Origin: Tannerellaceae bacterium
Lineage (GTDB): Bacteria; Bacteroidota; Bacteroidia; Bacteroidales; Tannerellaceae
DNA: 15,497 nucleotides
Reading direction: 5' to 3'
Assembly: GCA_031273385.1 (NCBI GenBank)
Contig: JAISRY010000204.1
Coordinates: 1-15,497, forward strand
Positions 1 to 6,672 of this stretch are shown here, in pieces; positions within the stretch are counted from its first letter, which is position 1; the number at the start of each line of letters is the position of its first letter. A program made the position numbers and the translations under genes. The notes beneath the pieces are model-generated. The model had not been told where the DNA came from and ran no database searches. It saw only the letters and a program-made list of their open reading frames with translations.

Positions 1-60
1 CGAGTGGAGACACCTCAGATCGAAAGGGCAGGCGGGTGCGATCTGAGGTGTCTCCACTCG
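1..60. repeat. 22-bp perfect inverted repeat
   Basis: Arms 1-22 and 39-60 are exact reverse complements (22 of 22) around a 16-nt loop, so a transcript of either strand can fold into a long hairpin. The left arm starts at the first base of the window, so the repeat may extend further upstream. The right arm runs into the 50-bp tandem repeat that follows, and positions 97-110 in the second copy can also pair with 1-14. It could end transcription of a gene to the left or be part of a dispersed intergenic repeat; there is no T-tract directly after it, so terminator function is unproven. Confidence 0.9.
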
Positions 61-149
61 CTGCGCTCGGTCGACATGACGTTCTTGCTTGCGCTCGGTG
101 TCTCCACTCGCTGCGCTCGGTCGACATGACGTTCTTGCTTGCGCTCGGT
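47..149. repeat. 50-bp tandem repeat, about two copies
   Basis: Copies at 47-96 and 97-146 are identical and three further bases (147-149) begin a third copy. Each unit contains the nonamer GCGCTCGGT twice (63-71 and 91-99; 113-121 and 141-149), so the unit itself looks like a product of short-repeat duplication. The content (CTCGCTGCGCTCGGTCGACA and similar) resembles dispersed intergenic repeats of Bacteroidetes. No open reading frame uses it and copy number may vary between strains. Confidence 0.92.
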
Positions 150-204
150 TATAATGACGGATACTATTTGTTTTTCACACGATTATGATTCGTCGTCATT
201 ATAA
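149..204. repeat. 11-bp inverted repeat
   Basis: Positions 149-159 (TTATAATGACG) and 194-204 (CGTCATTATAA) are perfect reverse complements separated by 34 AT-rich bases. The left arm starts on the last base of the tandem repeat. The pair could be the ends of a small element or a weak stem; nothing inside resembles a gene. Confidence 0.6.
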
Positions 205-212
205 GCGCAGAG

Positions 213-249
213 CGGGGTATGGGAGATACCCACCATCTCCCATACCCCG
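213..249. repeat. 15-bp perfect hairpin upstream of fusA2
   Basis: Arms 213-227 and 235-249 are exact complements (15 of 15, GC-rich) around the 7-nt loop ACCCACC. A smaller GGGG/CCCC stem with loop TTG follows at 253-263. There is no T-tract on either side, so it is not a typical intrinsic terminator. It lies about 200 bp before the fusA2 start. It could be an end-processing hairpin of an upstream transcript or a dispersed repeat. The rest of 250-455 shows nothing beyond a weak promoter candidate. Confidence 0.8.
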
Positions 250-392
250 AATGGGGTTGCCCCCCGCAGGGAAAATGAGCAAAAGTCCCGCCGCGGTACC
301 CGCCACCTCTCCCACCCGGACGGAAAGGATGTTAAACAACATTGTTCTGTAACAGTGCCTTATTCGTTGCTTTTTCCGTTCACAATCCATAA

Positions 393-425
393 TTTGCGGC
401 CTTGTTAAAAACAGGCATAATCTTT
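393..425 (+). promoter_or_regulatory. weak candidate promoter for fusA2
   Basis: TTTG at 393-396 and TAATCTTT at 418-425 (6 of 8 against TAnnTTTG) are separated by 21 bp, two more than the usual 19. The start would fall near 432, some 24 bp before the ATG. The fit is poor, so the real promoter may be elsewhere or need an activator. Confidence 0.25.
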
Positions 426-455
426 TTAGTATAAACTTATTTAAAAACCGATATC

Positions 456-2612
456 ATGAAAGTGTATCAAACGAATGAAATCAAGAACATCGCCATTTTG
501 GGAAGTTCCGGCTCTGGGAAAACCACTCTCGCTGAAGCTATGCTTTACGAGGGTGGAGTTATAAAACGTCGGGGCACGATCGACGCAGGCAATACGGTCT
601 GCGATTATTTTCCGGTTGAGAAAGAGTATGGCTACTCCGTGTTCTCAACCGTTTTCAGTGTCGAATGGCAAAACAGGAAGTTGAATTTTATCGACTGTCC
701 GGGGTCGGACGACTTTATCGGCGGCGCGGTGTCGGCGCTGAACGTGACGGATACCGCTTTGATGGTACTGAACGCCCAATACGGCGTAGAGGTCGGCACC
801 ATCAACCAGTTCCGGTATACCGAACAGTTCAACAAGCCGGTGATCTTTATCGTCAACCAGTTGGACAACGACAAGGCGGATTATGACGGTACGGTCGCAC
901 AGCTGAAAGACCGTTACGGGAGCAAGGTCGTCCAGATTCAGTACCCGGTCAATACCGGTACGGCGTTTAATGCCGTCGTCGACGTGTTGAAGATGAAGAT
1001 GTACCGTTGGAAGCCGGAGGGCGGCGTCCCGGAGGTGTTGGATATTCCGGCGGAAGAGATCGACAAGGCGACCGAACTGCACGGCATACTGGTGGAAGCC
1101 GCAGCGGAAAACGACGACCTGTTGATGGAGAAATTCTTTGAAGAGGGCAGCCTGAGCGAAGATGATATGCGCGCCGGGATCAGCGCGGGGTTGATTGTCC
1201 GCGGTATGTTCCCCGTCTTCTGCGTCTGTGCGGAAAAAGACATGTGCGTACGCCGGACGCTGGAGTTCCTGGGGAATGTCGTCCCTACGGTCGACCGGAT
1301 GCCCCATGTCAGGACGAGCGACGGCGAGGATGTCGCGCCCGACCCGGATGGGCCGGCCAGCCTCTTCTTTTTTAAGACGACCATAGAGCCGCATATCGGG
1401 CAGGTGTCGTATTTTAAGGTGATATCGGGAAAAGTAAAGGAGGGCGACGACCTGTTGAACGCCGACCGTGGCTCGAAGGAGCGTATTGCGCAGATCTTCT
1501 CCGTAGCGGGGCAAACGCGCAGCCAGATCAGCGAAATAGTGGCCGGCGATATCGGCGTTACCGTTAAGCTGAAAGATGTCCGCCGCGGCAATACCCTGAA
1601 CGGGAAAGGCATCGACTATACGTTTGACTTCATTAAATACCCGAACCCCAAATACCGCCGTGCGATCAGGGCGGTGAACGAATCGGAAGCGGAAAAGATG
1701 AGCGAGCTGCTGACCCGTATGCGCGAAGAAGACCCCACGTGGCTGGTCGAACAGTCGAAGGAGCTCCGGCAGACGATCGTCTCCGGGCAGGGCGAGTTCC
1801 ATCTCCGCACATTGAAATGGCGGCTGGAGCATAACGAAAAGATCGCCATCGAATTTTTCGAGCCGAAAATCCCTTACCGCGAAACCATCACCAAGTCGGC
1901 GCGTGCCGATTACCGCCACAAGAAACAGTCCGGCGGCGCCGGGCAGTTCGGCGAAGTCCACCTGATTATAGAGCCCTACTACGACGGTATGCCCGCCCCC
2001 GACGTATACCGTTTCGGCGGGCAGGAGTATAAGATGAGCGTGCGCGATACGCAGGTTATTGACCTGGACTGGGGCGGTAAGCTGGTCTTTGTCAACTGTA
2101 TCGTGGGAGGGGCGATCGATACGCGTTTCCTGCCGGCTATCCTGAAAGGGATCATGGCGCGTATGGAGCGGGGGCCGTTGACCGGTTCGTATGCCCGCGA
2201 CGTGCGTATTATGGTATACGATGGGAAGATGCACCCTGTCGACAGCAACGAAATATCCTTTATGCTTGCCGGGCGCAACGCGTTCAGTACGGCGTTCAAG
2301 GAGGCCGGGCCGAAGATCCTGGAACCTATTTATGATGTGGAGGTGTCTGTACCGGCCGATTACCTGGGCGACGTCATGAGCGACCTGCAGGGGCGCCGCG
2401 CCATCATTATGGGGATGAACAGCGAAAAGGGGTACGAAAAGCTGTTGGCCAAAGTGCCGCTGAAGGAGATGTCTACCTATTCCACTTCGCTCAGTTCGAT
2501 CGCCGGAGGGCGCGCTTCGTTCGTCATGAAGTTTGCCTCCTACGAGCTTGTCCCCGCCGATGTGCAGGATAAGCTGCTGAAAGCGTACGAAGAGAGCAAA
2601 GAGGAAGATTAA
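456..2612 (+). CDS. fusA2: Elongation factor G paralogue (EF-G2-like translational GTPase family)
   Basis: This 718-residue protein has the full five-domain EF-G layout. The G domain is residues 1-290 (P-loop G16-x5-K22-T23), domain II about 300-385, domain III about 397-470 with SGQGEFHL at 443-450, domain IV about 473-600 with GGAGQFGEV at 493-501, and domain V to the C terminus. Several G motifs differ from ordinary EF-G. G3 reads DCPGS (80-84), so Ser84 replaces the catalytic His of DTPGH; G4 reads NQLD (134-137) instead of NKxD; the switch I Thr is Ser61. In Bacteroides thetaiotaomicron an EF-G paralogue, EF-G2, was reported to support translation without GTP hydrolysis under carbon limitation. 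This gene is probably its counterpart, which is an inference from the motif changes. It is not the fusA of a ribosomal-protein operon, since no such genes adjoin it. It appears to be transcribed alone. Confidence 0.93.
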   Translation: MKVYQTNEIKNIAILGSSGSGKTTLAEAMLYEGGVIKRRGTIDAGNTVCDYFPVEKEYGYSVFSTVFSVEWQNRKLNFIDCPGSDDFIGGAVSALNVTDTALMVLNAQYGVEVGTINQFRYTEQFNKPVIFIVNQLDNDKADYDGTVAQLKDRYGSKVVQIQYPVNTGTAFNAVVDVLKMKMYRWKPEGGVPEVLDIPAEEIDKATELHGILVEAAAENDDLLMEKFFEEGSLSEDDMRAGISAGLIVRGMFPVFCVCAEKDMCVRRTLEFLGNVVPTVDRMPHVRTSDGEDVAPDPDGPASLFFFKTTIEPHIGQVSYFKVISGKVKEGDDLLNADRGSKERIAQIFSVAGQTRSQISEIVAGDIGVTVKLKDVRRGNTLNGKGIDYTFDFIKYPNPKYRRAIRAVNESEAEKMSELLTRMREEDPTWLVEQSKELRQTIVSGQGEFHLRTLKWRLEHNEKIAIEFFEPKIPYRETITKSARADYRHKKQSGGAGQFGEVHLIIEPYYDGMPAPDVYRFGGQEYKMSVRDTQVIDLDWGGKLVFVNCIVGGAIDTRFLPAILKGIMARMERGPLTGSYARDVRIMVYDGKMHPVDSNEISFMLAGRNAFSTAFKEAGPKILEPIYDVEVSVPADYLGDVMSDLQGRRAIIMGMNSEKGYEKLLAKVPLKEMSTYSTSLSSIAGGRASFVMKFASYELVPADVQDKLLKAYEESKEED

Positions 2613-2621
2613 ATGCCTCTT

Positions 2622-2656
2622 ATCGGGGGAAAGATAGCGCCCGATTCGTCTTTTTT
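2622..2656 (+). terminator. weak terminator-like hairpin after fusA2
   Basis: A 6-bp stem (2622-2627 with 2640-2645, ATCGGG/CCCGAT) with a 12-nt loop is followed five bases later by six T residues (2651-2656). The short stem and long loop make it a marginal terminator. If functional it separates fusA2 from coaX. Confidence 0.3.
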
Positions 2657-2685
2657 GCTTTCCTTTGCGGAAAATTTATACAGAG

Positions 2686-3414
2686 GTGAATCTGATTATC
2701 GAACAAGGAAATACACGGACGAAGGCCGCTATATATCACGGGGGGCGGCAGGAGGCGTCTTTTACTTACAAGGCGTTTCATGCGGTCGATCTCGTTCCGC
2801 TTTTTGCGCAGTATCCGCTGACGCGCGGCATTTTGTCGACGGTGACCGACAGGGACGAAGAGGTGGAGCGCTTCCTGAAAGAGCGCTTGCCGGGCTTTAT
2901 CTTTCTGGACGAAACGATACCGGTGCCCATCAAGGTGGGCTACGAAACCCCCGCGACGCTGGGGAAAGACCGGTTGGCGGCTGCCGTGGCCGCCAACTAC
3001 CTCCAGCCGGAAAGGGATCTCCTGGTCATCGACGCCGGGACGGCCATCACGTATGAGCTGATCGAGTCGTCGGGCACCTTTCTGGGCGGGAATATCTCCC
3101 CCGGGATGACGACGCGCTTCAGGGCGTTGCACGAATTTACGGGAAAACTCCCCCTGATCGCTGAAAAAGAGGATATTCCGTTTGTCGGCGTCAGTACCGA
3201 AACGGCTATTCTGGCCGGCGTAGTCAATGGCATTGTGTATGAGATGGACGGCTATATCCATGATCTACGTATAAAATATCCAAAGCTTTTGGTTTTTTTA
3301 ACGGGCGGTCATTCGTTTTATTTTGAAAGACGGCTAAAAAACCGCATCTTTGCAGACATTAATTTAGTGTTGATAGGATTAAATCGAATCTTAGAGTATA
3401 ATGTTGAAAATTAA
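2686..3414 (+). CDS. coaX: Type III pantothenate kinase
   Basis: CoaX phosphorylates pantothenate with ATP, the first committed step of coenzyme A synthesis, in the cytoplasm. The GTG at 2686 is chosen as start because the protein then begins MNLIIEQGNT, the nucleotide-binding motif expected at the extreme N terminus of the ASKHA-fold family; an in-frame TTG at 2665 would add seven residues before it. Length is 242 residues, slightly short for the family. Visible motifs are EQGNT (6-10), GKDR (93-96, Asp95 the likely catalytic base), DAGTAIT (116-122) and GGNISPG (134-140). Two acidic positions carry Glu where most CoaX proteins have Asp (residues 6 and 124). The end overlaps the next gene by 14 bp, and the gene contains a promoter near its 3' end. 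Confidence 0.93.
   Translation: MNLIIEQGNTRTKAAIYHGGRQEASFTYKAFHAVDLVPLFAQYPLTRGILSTVTDRDEEVERFLKERLPGFIFLDETIPVPIKVGYETPATLGKDRLAAAVAANYLQPERDLLVIDAGTAITYELIESSGTFLGGNISPGMTTRFRALHEFTGKLPLIAEKEDIPFVGVSTETAILAGVVNGIVYEMDGYIHDLRIKYPKLLVFLTGGHSFYFERRLKNRIFADINLVLIGLNRILEYNVEN
3322..3352 (+). promoter_or_regulatory. internal promoter inside coaX
   Basis: TTTG at 3322-3325, an exact 19-bp spacer, and CATCTTTG at 3345-3352 (7 of 8 against TAnnTTTG) match the Bacteroidetes housekeeping promoter. Transcription would begin near 3358, about 43 bp before the ATG of the outer-membrane protein gene at 3401. It would let the envelope genes be expressed independently of coaX. Confidence 0.5.
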
Positions 3415-4642
3415 GAGAGTAGTAGCAGCAAGCCTTCTCGTCTTCCTGCCATTGGCGTTATTTGCGCAGAATAATACAAACTCGCCCTACACGAGATATG
3501 GTTATGGTGAATTGGCCGATCGTTCCTTTGGAGCGGGGCGCGCGATGGGAGGAGTAGGTTTCGGGATGCGTTCGCCCAAGCAGATTAACCCGCTGAACCC
3601 TGCGTCGTATACCGGTATGGATTCGTTGACCTTTCTTTTTGATTTCGGCCTTGCCGGGCAGTTGTCATGGTTTGACGACGGCGCGAACCGGCAGCACAAT
3701 ATCAACGGGAACTTCGAATATGCGGCCATGCAGTTTCCGCTTCACCGCAGGATAGCCCTTAGCGTGGGTATTTTACCCATTTCGTATGTCGGCTATCATT
3801 TCGGAGAGAATAAGACGACGGAGGGTATTTCGTATACGGAGGAGTTTTCGGGTTCGGGCGGATTAAACGATCTGTATCTGGGCATGTCTATAGATATATG
3901 GAAGAGGCGTCTTTCAGTCGGAGCCAATGTCGGTTACCTGTTTGGGAATATCTCGCACAACCAGTCGGTTATTTTCACCTCCACGGGCGCGACGTCGTCT
4001 ACGGTGAGCAAGAGTATGGAGGTGAAAGATATCAAGCTCGACCTGGGGATTCAGTACGTACATCCTGTCGGCGCACAGGAAAATGTCGTCTTCGGCGTGG
4101 CCTATTCCCCTAAAAACAAGTTGAACACGACCTCTTATGAGATCAACGTGAGCGGCAATACGCTGGAAAAGGCCGATACGACGAGAAACCAGTCGTTCGA
4201 TATGCCGCAGTCGATCGGAGCGGGCATTTCGTATGTCAAACAAAACAGGCTGACGCTGGCCGCCGATTTCCTGTATGAAGATTGGGACAAAGCCCATTTT
4301 TTCGATAAGAGCGATGAGTTTAAGAAACGGATACGCGTGGCTGCCGGCGGAGAGTTTATCCCCGCCTATCAGAATAAAGCGTTCTTTAGCCGGATCAGGT
4401 ACCGCGCCGGCGTCCATTACAGCAACTCATACCTGAGGGTGAAAAATTCGGGCTATAATGAGTACGGGGCAAGCGTCGGATTCGGATTGCCGCTGATCGA
4501 CAACCGCTCCTTCCTGAACCTGTCGCTTGAATACGTCAAGCTTCAACCGGGGACTAAAGCCCTGATCAGCGAACAGTATTTCAGGTTTACGGTCAATTAC
4601 ACGTTTAACGAAATGTGGTTCCTCAAGTTTAGAGTAAATTAA
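3401..4642 (+). CDS. Outer-membrane beta-barrel protein of unknown function
   Basis: The 413-residue product has a clear signal peptide (basic MLKIKR, hydrophobic core 7-19, likely cleavage after LFA at 22). The mature start SPYTRYGYGEL and the glycine-rich stretch at about 44-56 are typical of a Bacteroidetes outer-membrane protein family loosely similar to FadL/PorV-type barrels. Alternating hydrophobic and polar residues with many aromatic residues continue to the C terminus (NYTFNEMWFLKF), as in barrel strands. The specific substrate or role is not recognisable. The gene overlaps coaX by 14 bp and is followed 31 bp later by an exported TPR protein, then lptC, which suggests a role in outer-membrane building or maintenance; that is inference from context only. 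PorV or a fatty-acid transporter are alternatives but neither is supported by specific motifs. Confidence 0.8.
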   Translation: MLKIKRVVAASLLVFLPLALFAQNNTNSPYTRYGYGELADRSFGAGRAMGGVGFGMRSPKQINPLNPASYTGMDSLTFLFDFGLAGQLSWFDDGANRQHNINGNFEYAAMQFPLHRRIALSVGILPISYVGYHFGENKTTEGISYTEEFSGSGGLNDLYLGMSIDIWKRRLSVGANVGYLFGNISHNQSVIFTSTGATSSTVSKSMEVKDIKLDLGIQYVHPVGAQENVVFGVAYSPKNKLNTTSYEINVSGNTLEKADTTRNQSFDMPQSIGAGISYVKQNRLTLAADFLYEDWDKAHFFDKSDEFKKRIRVAAGGEFIPAYQNKAFFSRIRYRAGVHYSNSYLRVKNSGYNEYGASVGFGLPLIDNRSFLNLSLEYVKLQPGTKALISEQYFRFTVNYTFNEMWFLKFRVN

Positions 4643-4673
4643 GCGAATAACAACTTATAATGAATATAGAAAT

Positions 4674-6038
4674 ATGAAAACGAAAGTATTATTACTTGCC
4701 ATCGGATGCCTTGTCGGAATAGTGGGCACGCATGCTCAGAAAGGTGTGGATACAGGTACTCCTTTCGGATCAGGAGAAGATAGTGTCCGTTGCATAACCA
4801 ATGTCAGCCTGTTTAGTTCGTATGCCAGATCCGGAAACTTGAAGGATGCGTATGAGTTTTGGAAGATCGCATACGACGAATGTCCCGCCGCCCATAAAGA
4901 CATTTACCAATACGGCGTACGTATCGTCGGCTGGCAGATTGAGAACGAAAGCGATCCCGCCAAAAAAACCGCGCTGATGAACGACCTGATGGCGGTATAC
5001 GACAAACGTATCGTCTATTTCGGTAACGACCCGAGATATGGCAAAGACTGGATCGTCTCCCGTAAAATACAGGATTATATGCAGCGAATGGGCGAACAGG
5101 CCGATGCGAAAACCGTATATGGCTGGGTGAAAGAGATTGTCGACGAGTTCGGGAACAAGACCGAATCGTTGGCGGTTTCCTATTTTATGTTCTCTTCGCA
5201 CCAACTGCTACTCTCCGACGAAAACCATAAGCAGGCCTATATCCAGGATTACCTGAAAGCCAGCGAAATATTGGATGCGCAATTAGCCGAAGCGACGGCG
5301 GCCAATAATGAAAAGGAAAAGAGTACGCTTCTCAGCATCAAGACAGGCATCGACACCGGTTTTGCCGGCAGCGGCGCCGCCGATTGCGAGACGTTACAAC
5401 ATATTTACGGCGCTAAAGTGGAAGAGAACAAGGATAACCTGGCCTACCTGAAAGAGACGGTCGCGTTGCTCAGAAGAATGCGTTGCCATGAGACGGAAGC
5501 CTATTTCGCCGCTTCGGAGTATGCCCACAAACAGGATCCGACGGCCGAGTCGGCGATGGGGCTTGCCCGGCGCGCCGTAAAGCTGAAAGATTTCATAACG
5601 GCCATCGCGCTGTTTGAGGAAGCGGCCGGCATGGAAACCGATAATATCGTCAAGGCGGAAGATTATTACCTGATCGCGTTGCTGACGTTCGAGCAGAATA
5701 ACTATTCGAAAGCCAGGCAGTATTGCCAGAAAGCGTTGGATTCCAACCCGAACTACGGAGATCCCTATATGCTGATCGGCACGATGTACGCCGCAACTGC
5801 GCCAAGCGTTTATCCGGATGATAACGTGTTGAGGAAAAGCGTGTTTTATGCCGTCGTAGACAAATTTGAAAAGGCGAAACAGGTCGATCCCAGCGTGACG
5901 GAACAGGCGAATAAAAACATCAGGACGTATCGTGAACACTTCCCGTCGTCGGAAGAGATCTTCATGCATCCGGATCTGGAAAAAGGAAAGACAATTACGA
6001 TCGGTGGCTGGATTGGAGAACGTACAGTGGTAAGGTAA
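4674..6038 (+). CDS. Exported tetratricopeptide-repeat protein
   Basis: A 454-residue protein with a signal peptide (MKTKVLLLAIGCLVGIVGTHAQ, likely cleavage after HA at 21), so it acts in the periplasm or at the outer membrane. The body is helical and two TPR-like units are visible near the C terminus: about 288-320 and 327-376, the latter with the pattern YYLIALLTFEQNNYSKARQY followed by ALDSNPNYGDPY. Residues 195-235 are rich in Ala, Glu and Lys and may be a long helix. TPR proteins usually serve as scaffolds for other proteins. The gene is 31 bp after the barrel protein and one base before lptC, so the three are almost surely co-transcribed, and a scaffold for envelope assembly is plausible. 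No enzymatic motif is seen and the exact function is unknown. Confidence 0.8.
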   Translation: MKTKVLLLAIGCLVGIVGTHAQKGVDTGTPFGSGEDSVRCITNVSLFSSYARSGNLKDAYEFWKIAYDECPAAHKDIYQYGVRIVGWQIENESDPAKKTALMNDLMAVYDKRIVYFGNDPRYGKDWIVSRKIQDYMQRMGEQADAKTVYGWVKEIVDEFGNKTESLAVSYFMFSSHQLLLSDENHKQAYIQDYLKASEILDAQLAEATAANNEKEKSTLLSIKTGIDTGFAGSGAADCETLQHIYGAKVEENKDNLAYLKETVALLRRMRCHETEAYFAASEYAHKQDPTAESAMGLARRAVKLKDFITAIALFEEAAGMETDNIVKAEDYYLIALLTFEQNNYSKARQYCQKALDSNPNYGDPYMLIGTMYAATAPSVYPDDNVLRKSVFYAVVDKFEKAKQVDPSVTEQANKNIRTYREHFPSSEEIFMHPDLEKGKTITIGGWIGERTVVR

Positions 6039-6039
6039 C

Positions 6040-6672
6040 ATGTTCAACGAACGTTTTATCCGTAAAACGAAGAGACAAGGCATAACGGCTATCCCCGTGA
6101 TCGTCGTTATGCTTCTTTTGTTTTCCGCCTCCTGTTCTAAAGAGACGAAAGAGACGGTGGAGGTCGTCTTCGACCCTGAACATACCTATACGATGAGGAC
6201 GGTCGATGTGTTGTCGCTCATTTCGGATTCGGGCATTACCCGTTACCGGGTGAACACCAAAGAGTGGTTGACGTACGGAAAGGCGGCCGATCCCTACCAT
6301 TTCTTTCCGCAAGGTATTTATATCGAGATATTGGATACCCTCTTCCATGCCGAAGCCACGATAAAGGCCGACACCGCCTATTGGTATGACAAGAAAGGGC
6401 AGTGGAAGCTCGCCGGCAATGTGCAGATCGAGAACCTGGAGGGCGAGTTTTTCGAGACGTCGGCGCTTTACGGCGACCAGAAAGCGGAAAGGATTTATAC
6501 CGACCGCTACATCCACATCATCGACAAAAAGAAGAATGACATCCAAGGGATCGGTTTCGAGTCGAACCAGAACATGACGAAATACCGGATATTCGATACC
6601 AGCGCTATCATCCCGTTCGAAGAGACAGCGCCTGCGGATTCCACGGATACAAACGCCCCGGGCAACGAGTGA
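6040..6672 (+). CDS. lptC: LPS export protein LptC, lipoprotein form
   Basis: LptC is the inner-membrane-linked periplasmic protein that takes lipopolysaccharide from the LptBFG transporter and passes it to the LptA-type bridge. The 210-residue length is close to that of LptC. The beta-rich pattern, with short repeats such as ATIKADTAYWYDKKGQWKLA and GNVQIENLEGEFFETSALY, is typical of the OstA/LptC jellyroll. The N terminus ends in FSASC with Cys32 as the likely lipidated residue, so the anchor is a lipid rather than the single transmembrane helix of Escherichia coli LptC, a form I associate with Bacteroidetes. The start lies one base after the upstream stop and TAAGG precedes it. The stop TGA shares its last base with the next start (TGATG), a sign of translational coupling. 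Confidence 0.87.
   Translation: MFNERFIRKTKRQGITAIPVIVVMLLLFSASCSKETKETVEVVFDPEHTYTMRTVDVLSLISDSGITRYRVNTKEWLTYGKAADPYHFFPQGIYIEILDTLFHAEATIKADTAYWYDKKGQWKLAGNVQIENLEGEFFETSALYGDQKAERIYTDRYIHIIDKKKNDIQGIGFESNQNMTKYRIFDTSAIIPFEETAPADSTDTNAPGNE

Noticed and set aside
199..390. 63-residue minus-strand frame before fusA2
   Set aside because: It runs through the 15-bp hairpin, has low-complexity content and no family resemblance or promoter.
645..2234. 529-residue open frame on the minus strand opposite fusA2
   Set aside because: It is fully inside the well-supported EF-G gene, has no recognisable domain, and is the type of long antisense frame caused by codon bias.
2665..2685. Upstream TTG start for coaX
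   Set aside because: It would add seven residues before the nucleotide-binding motif that normally sits at the extreme N terminus.
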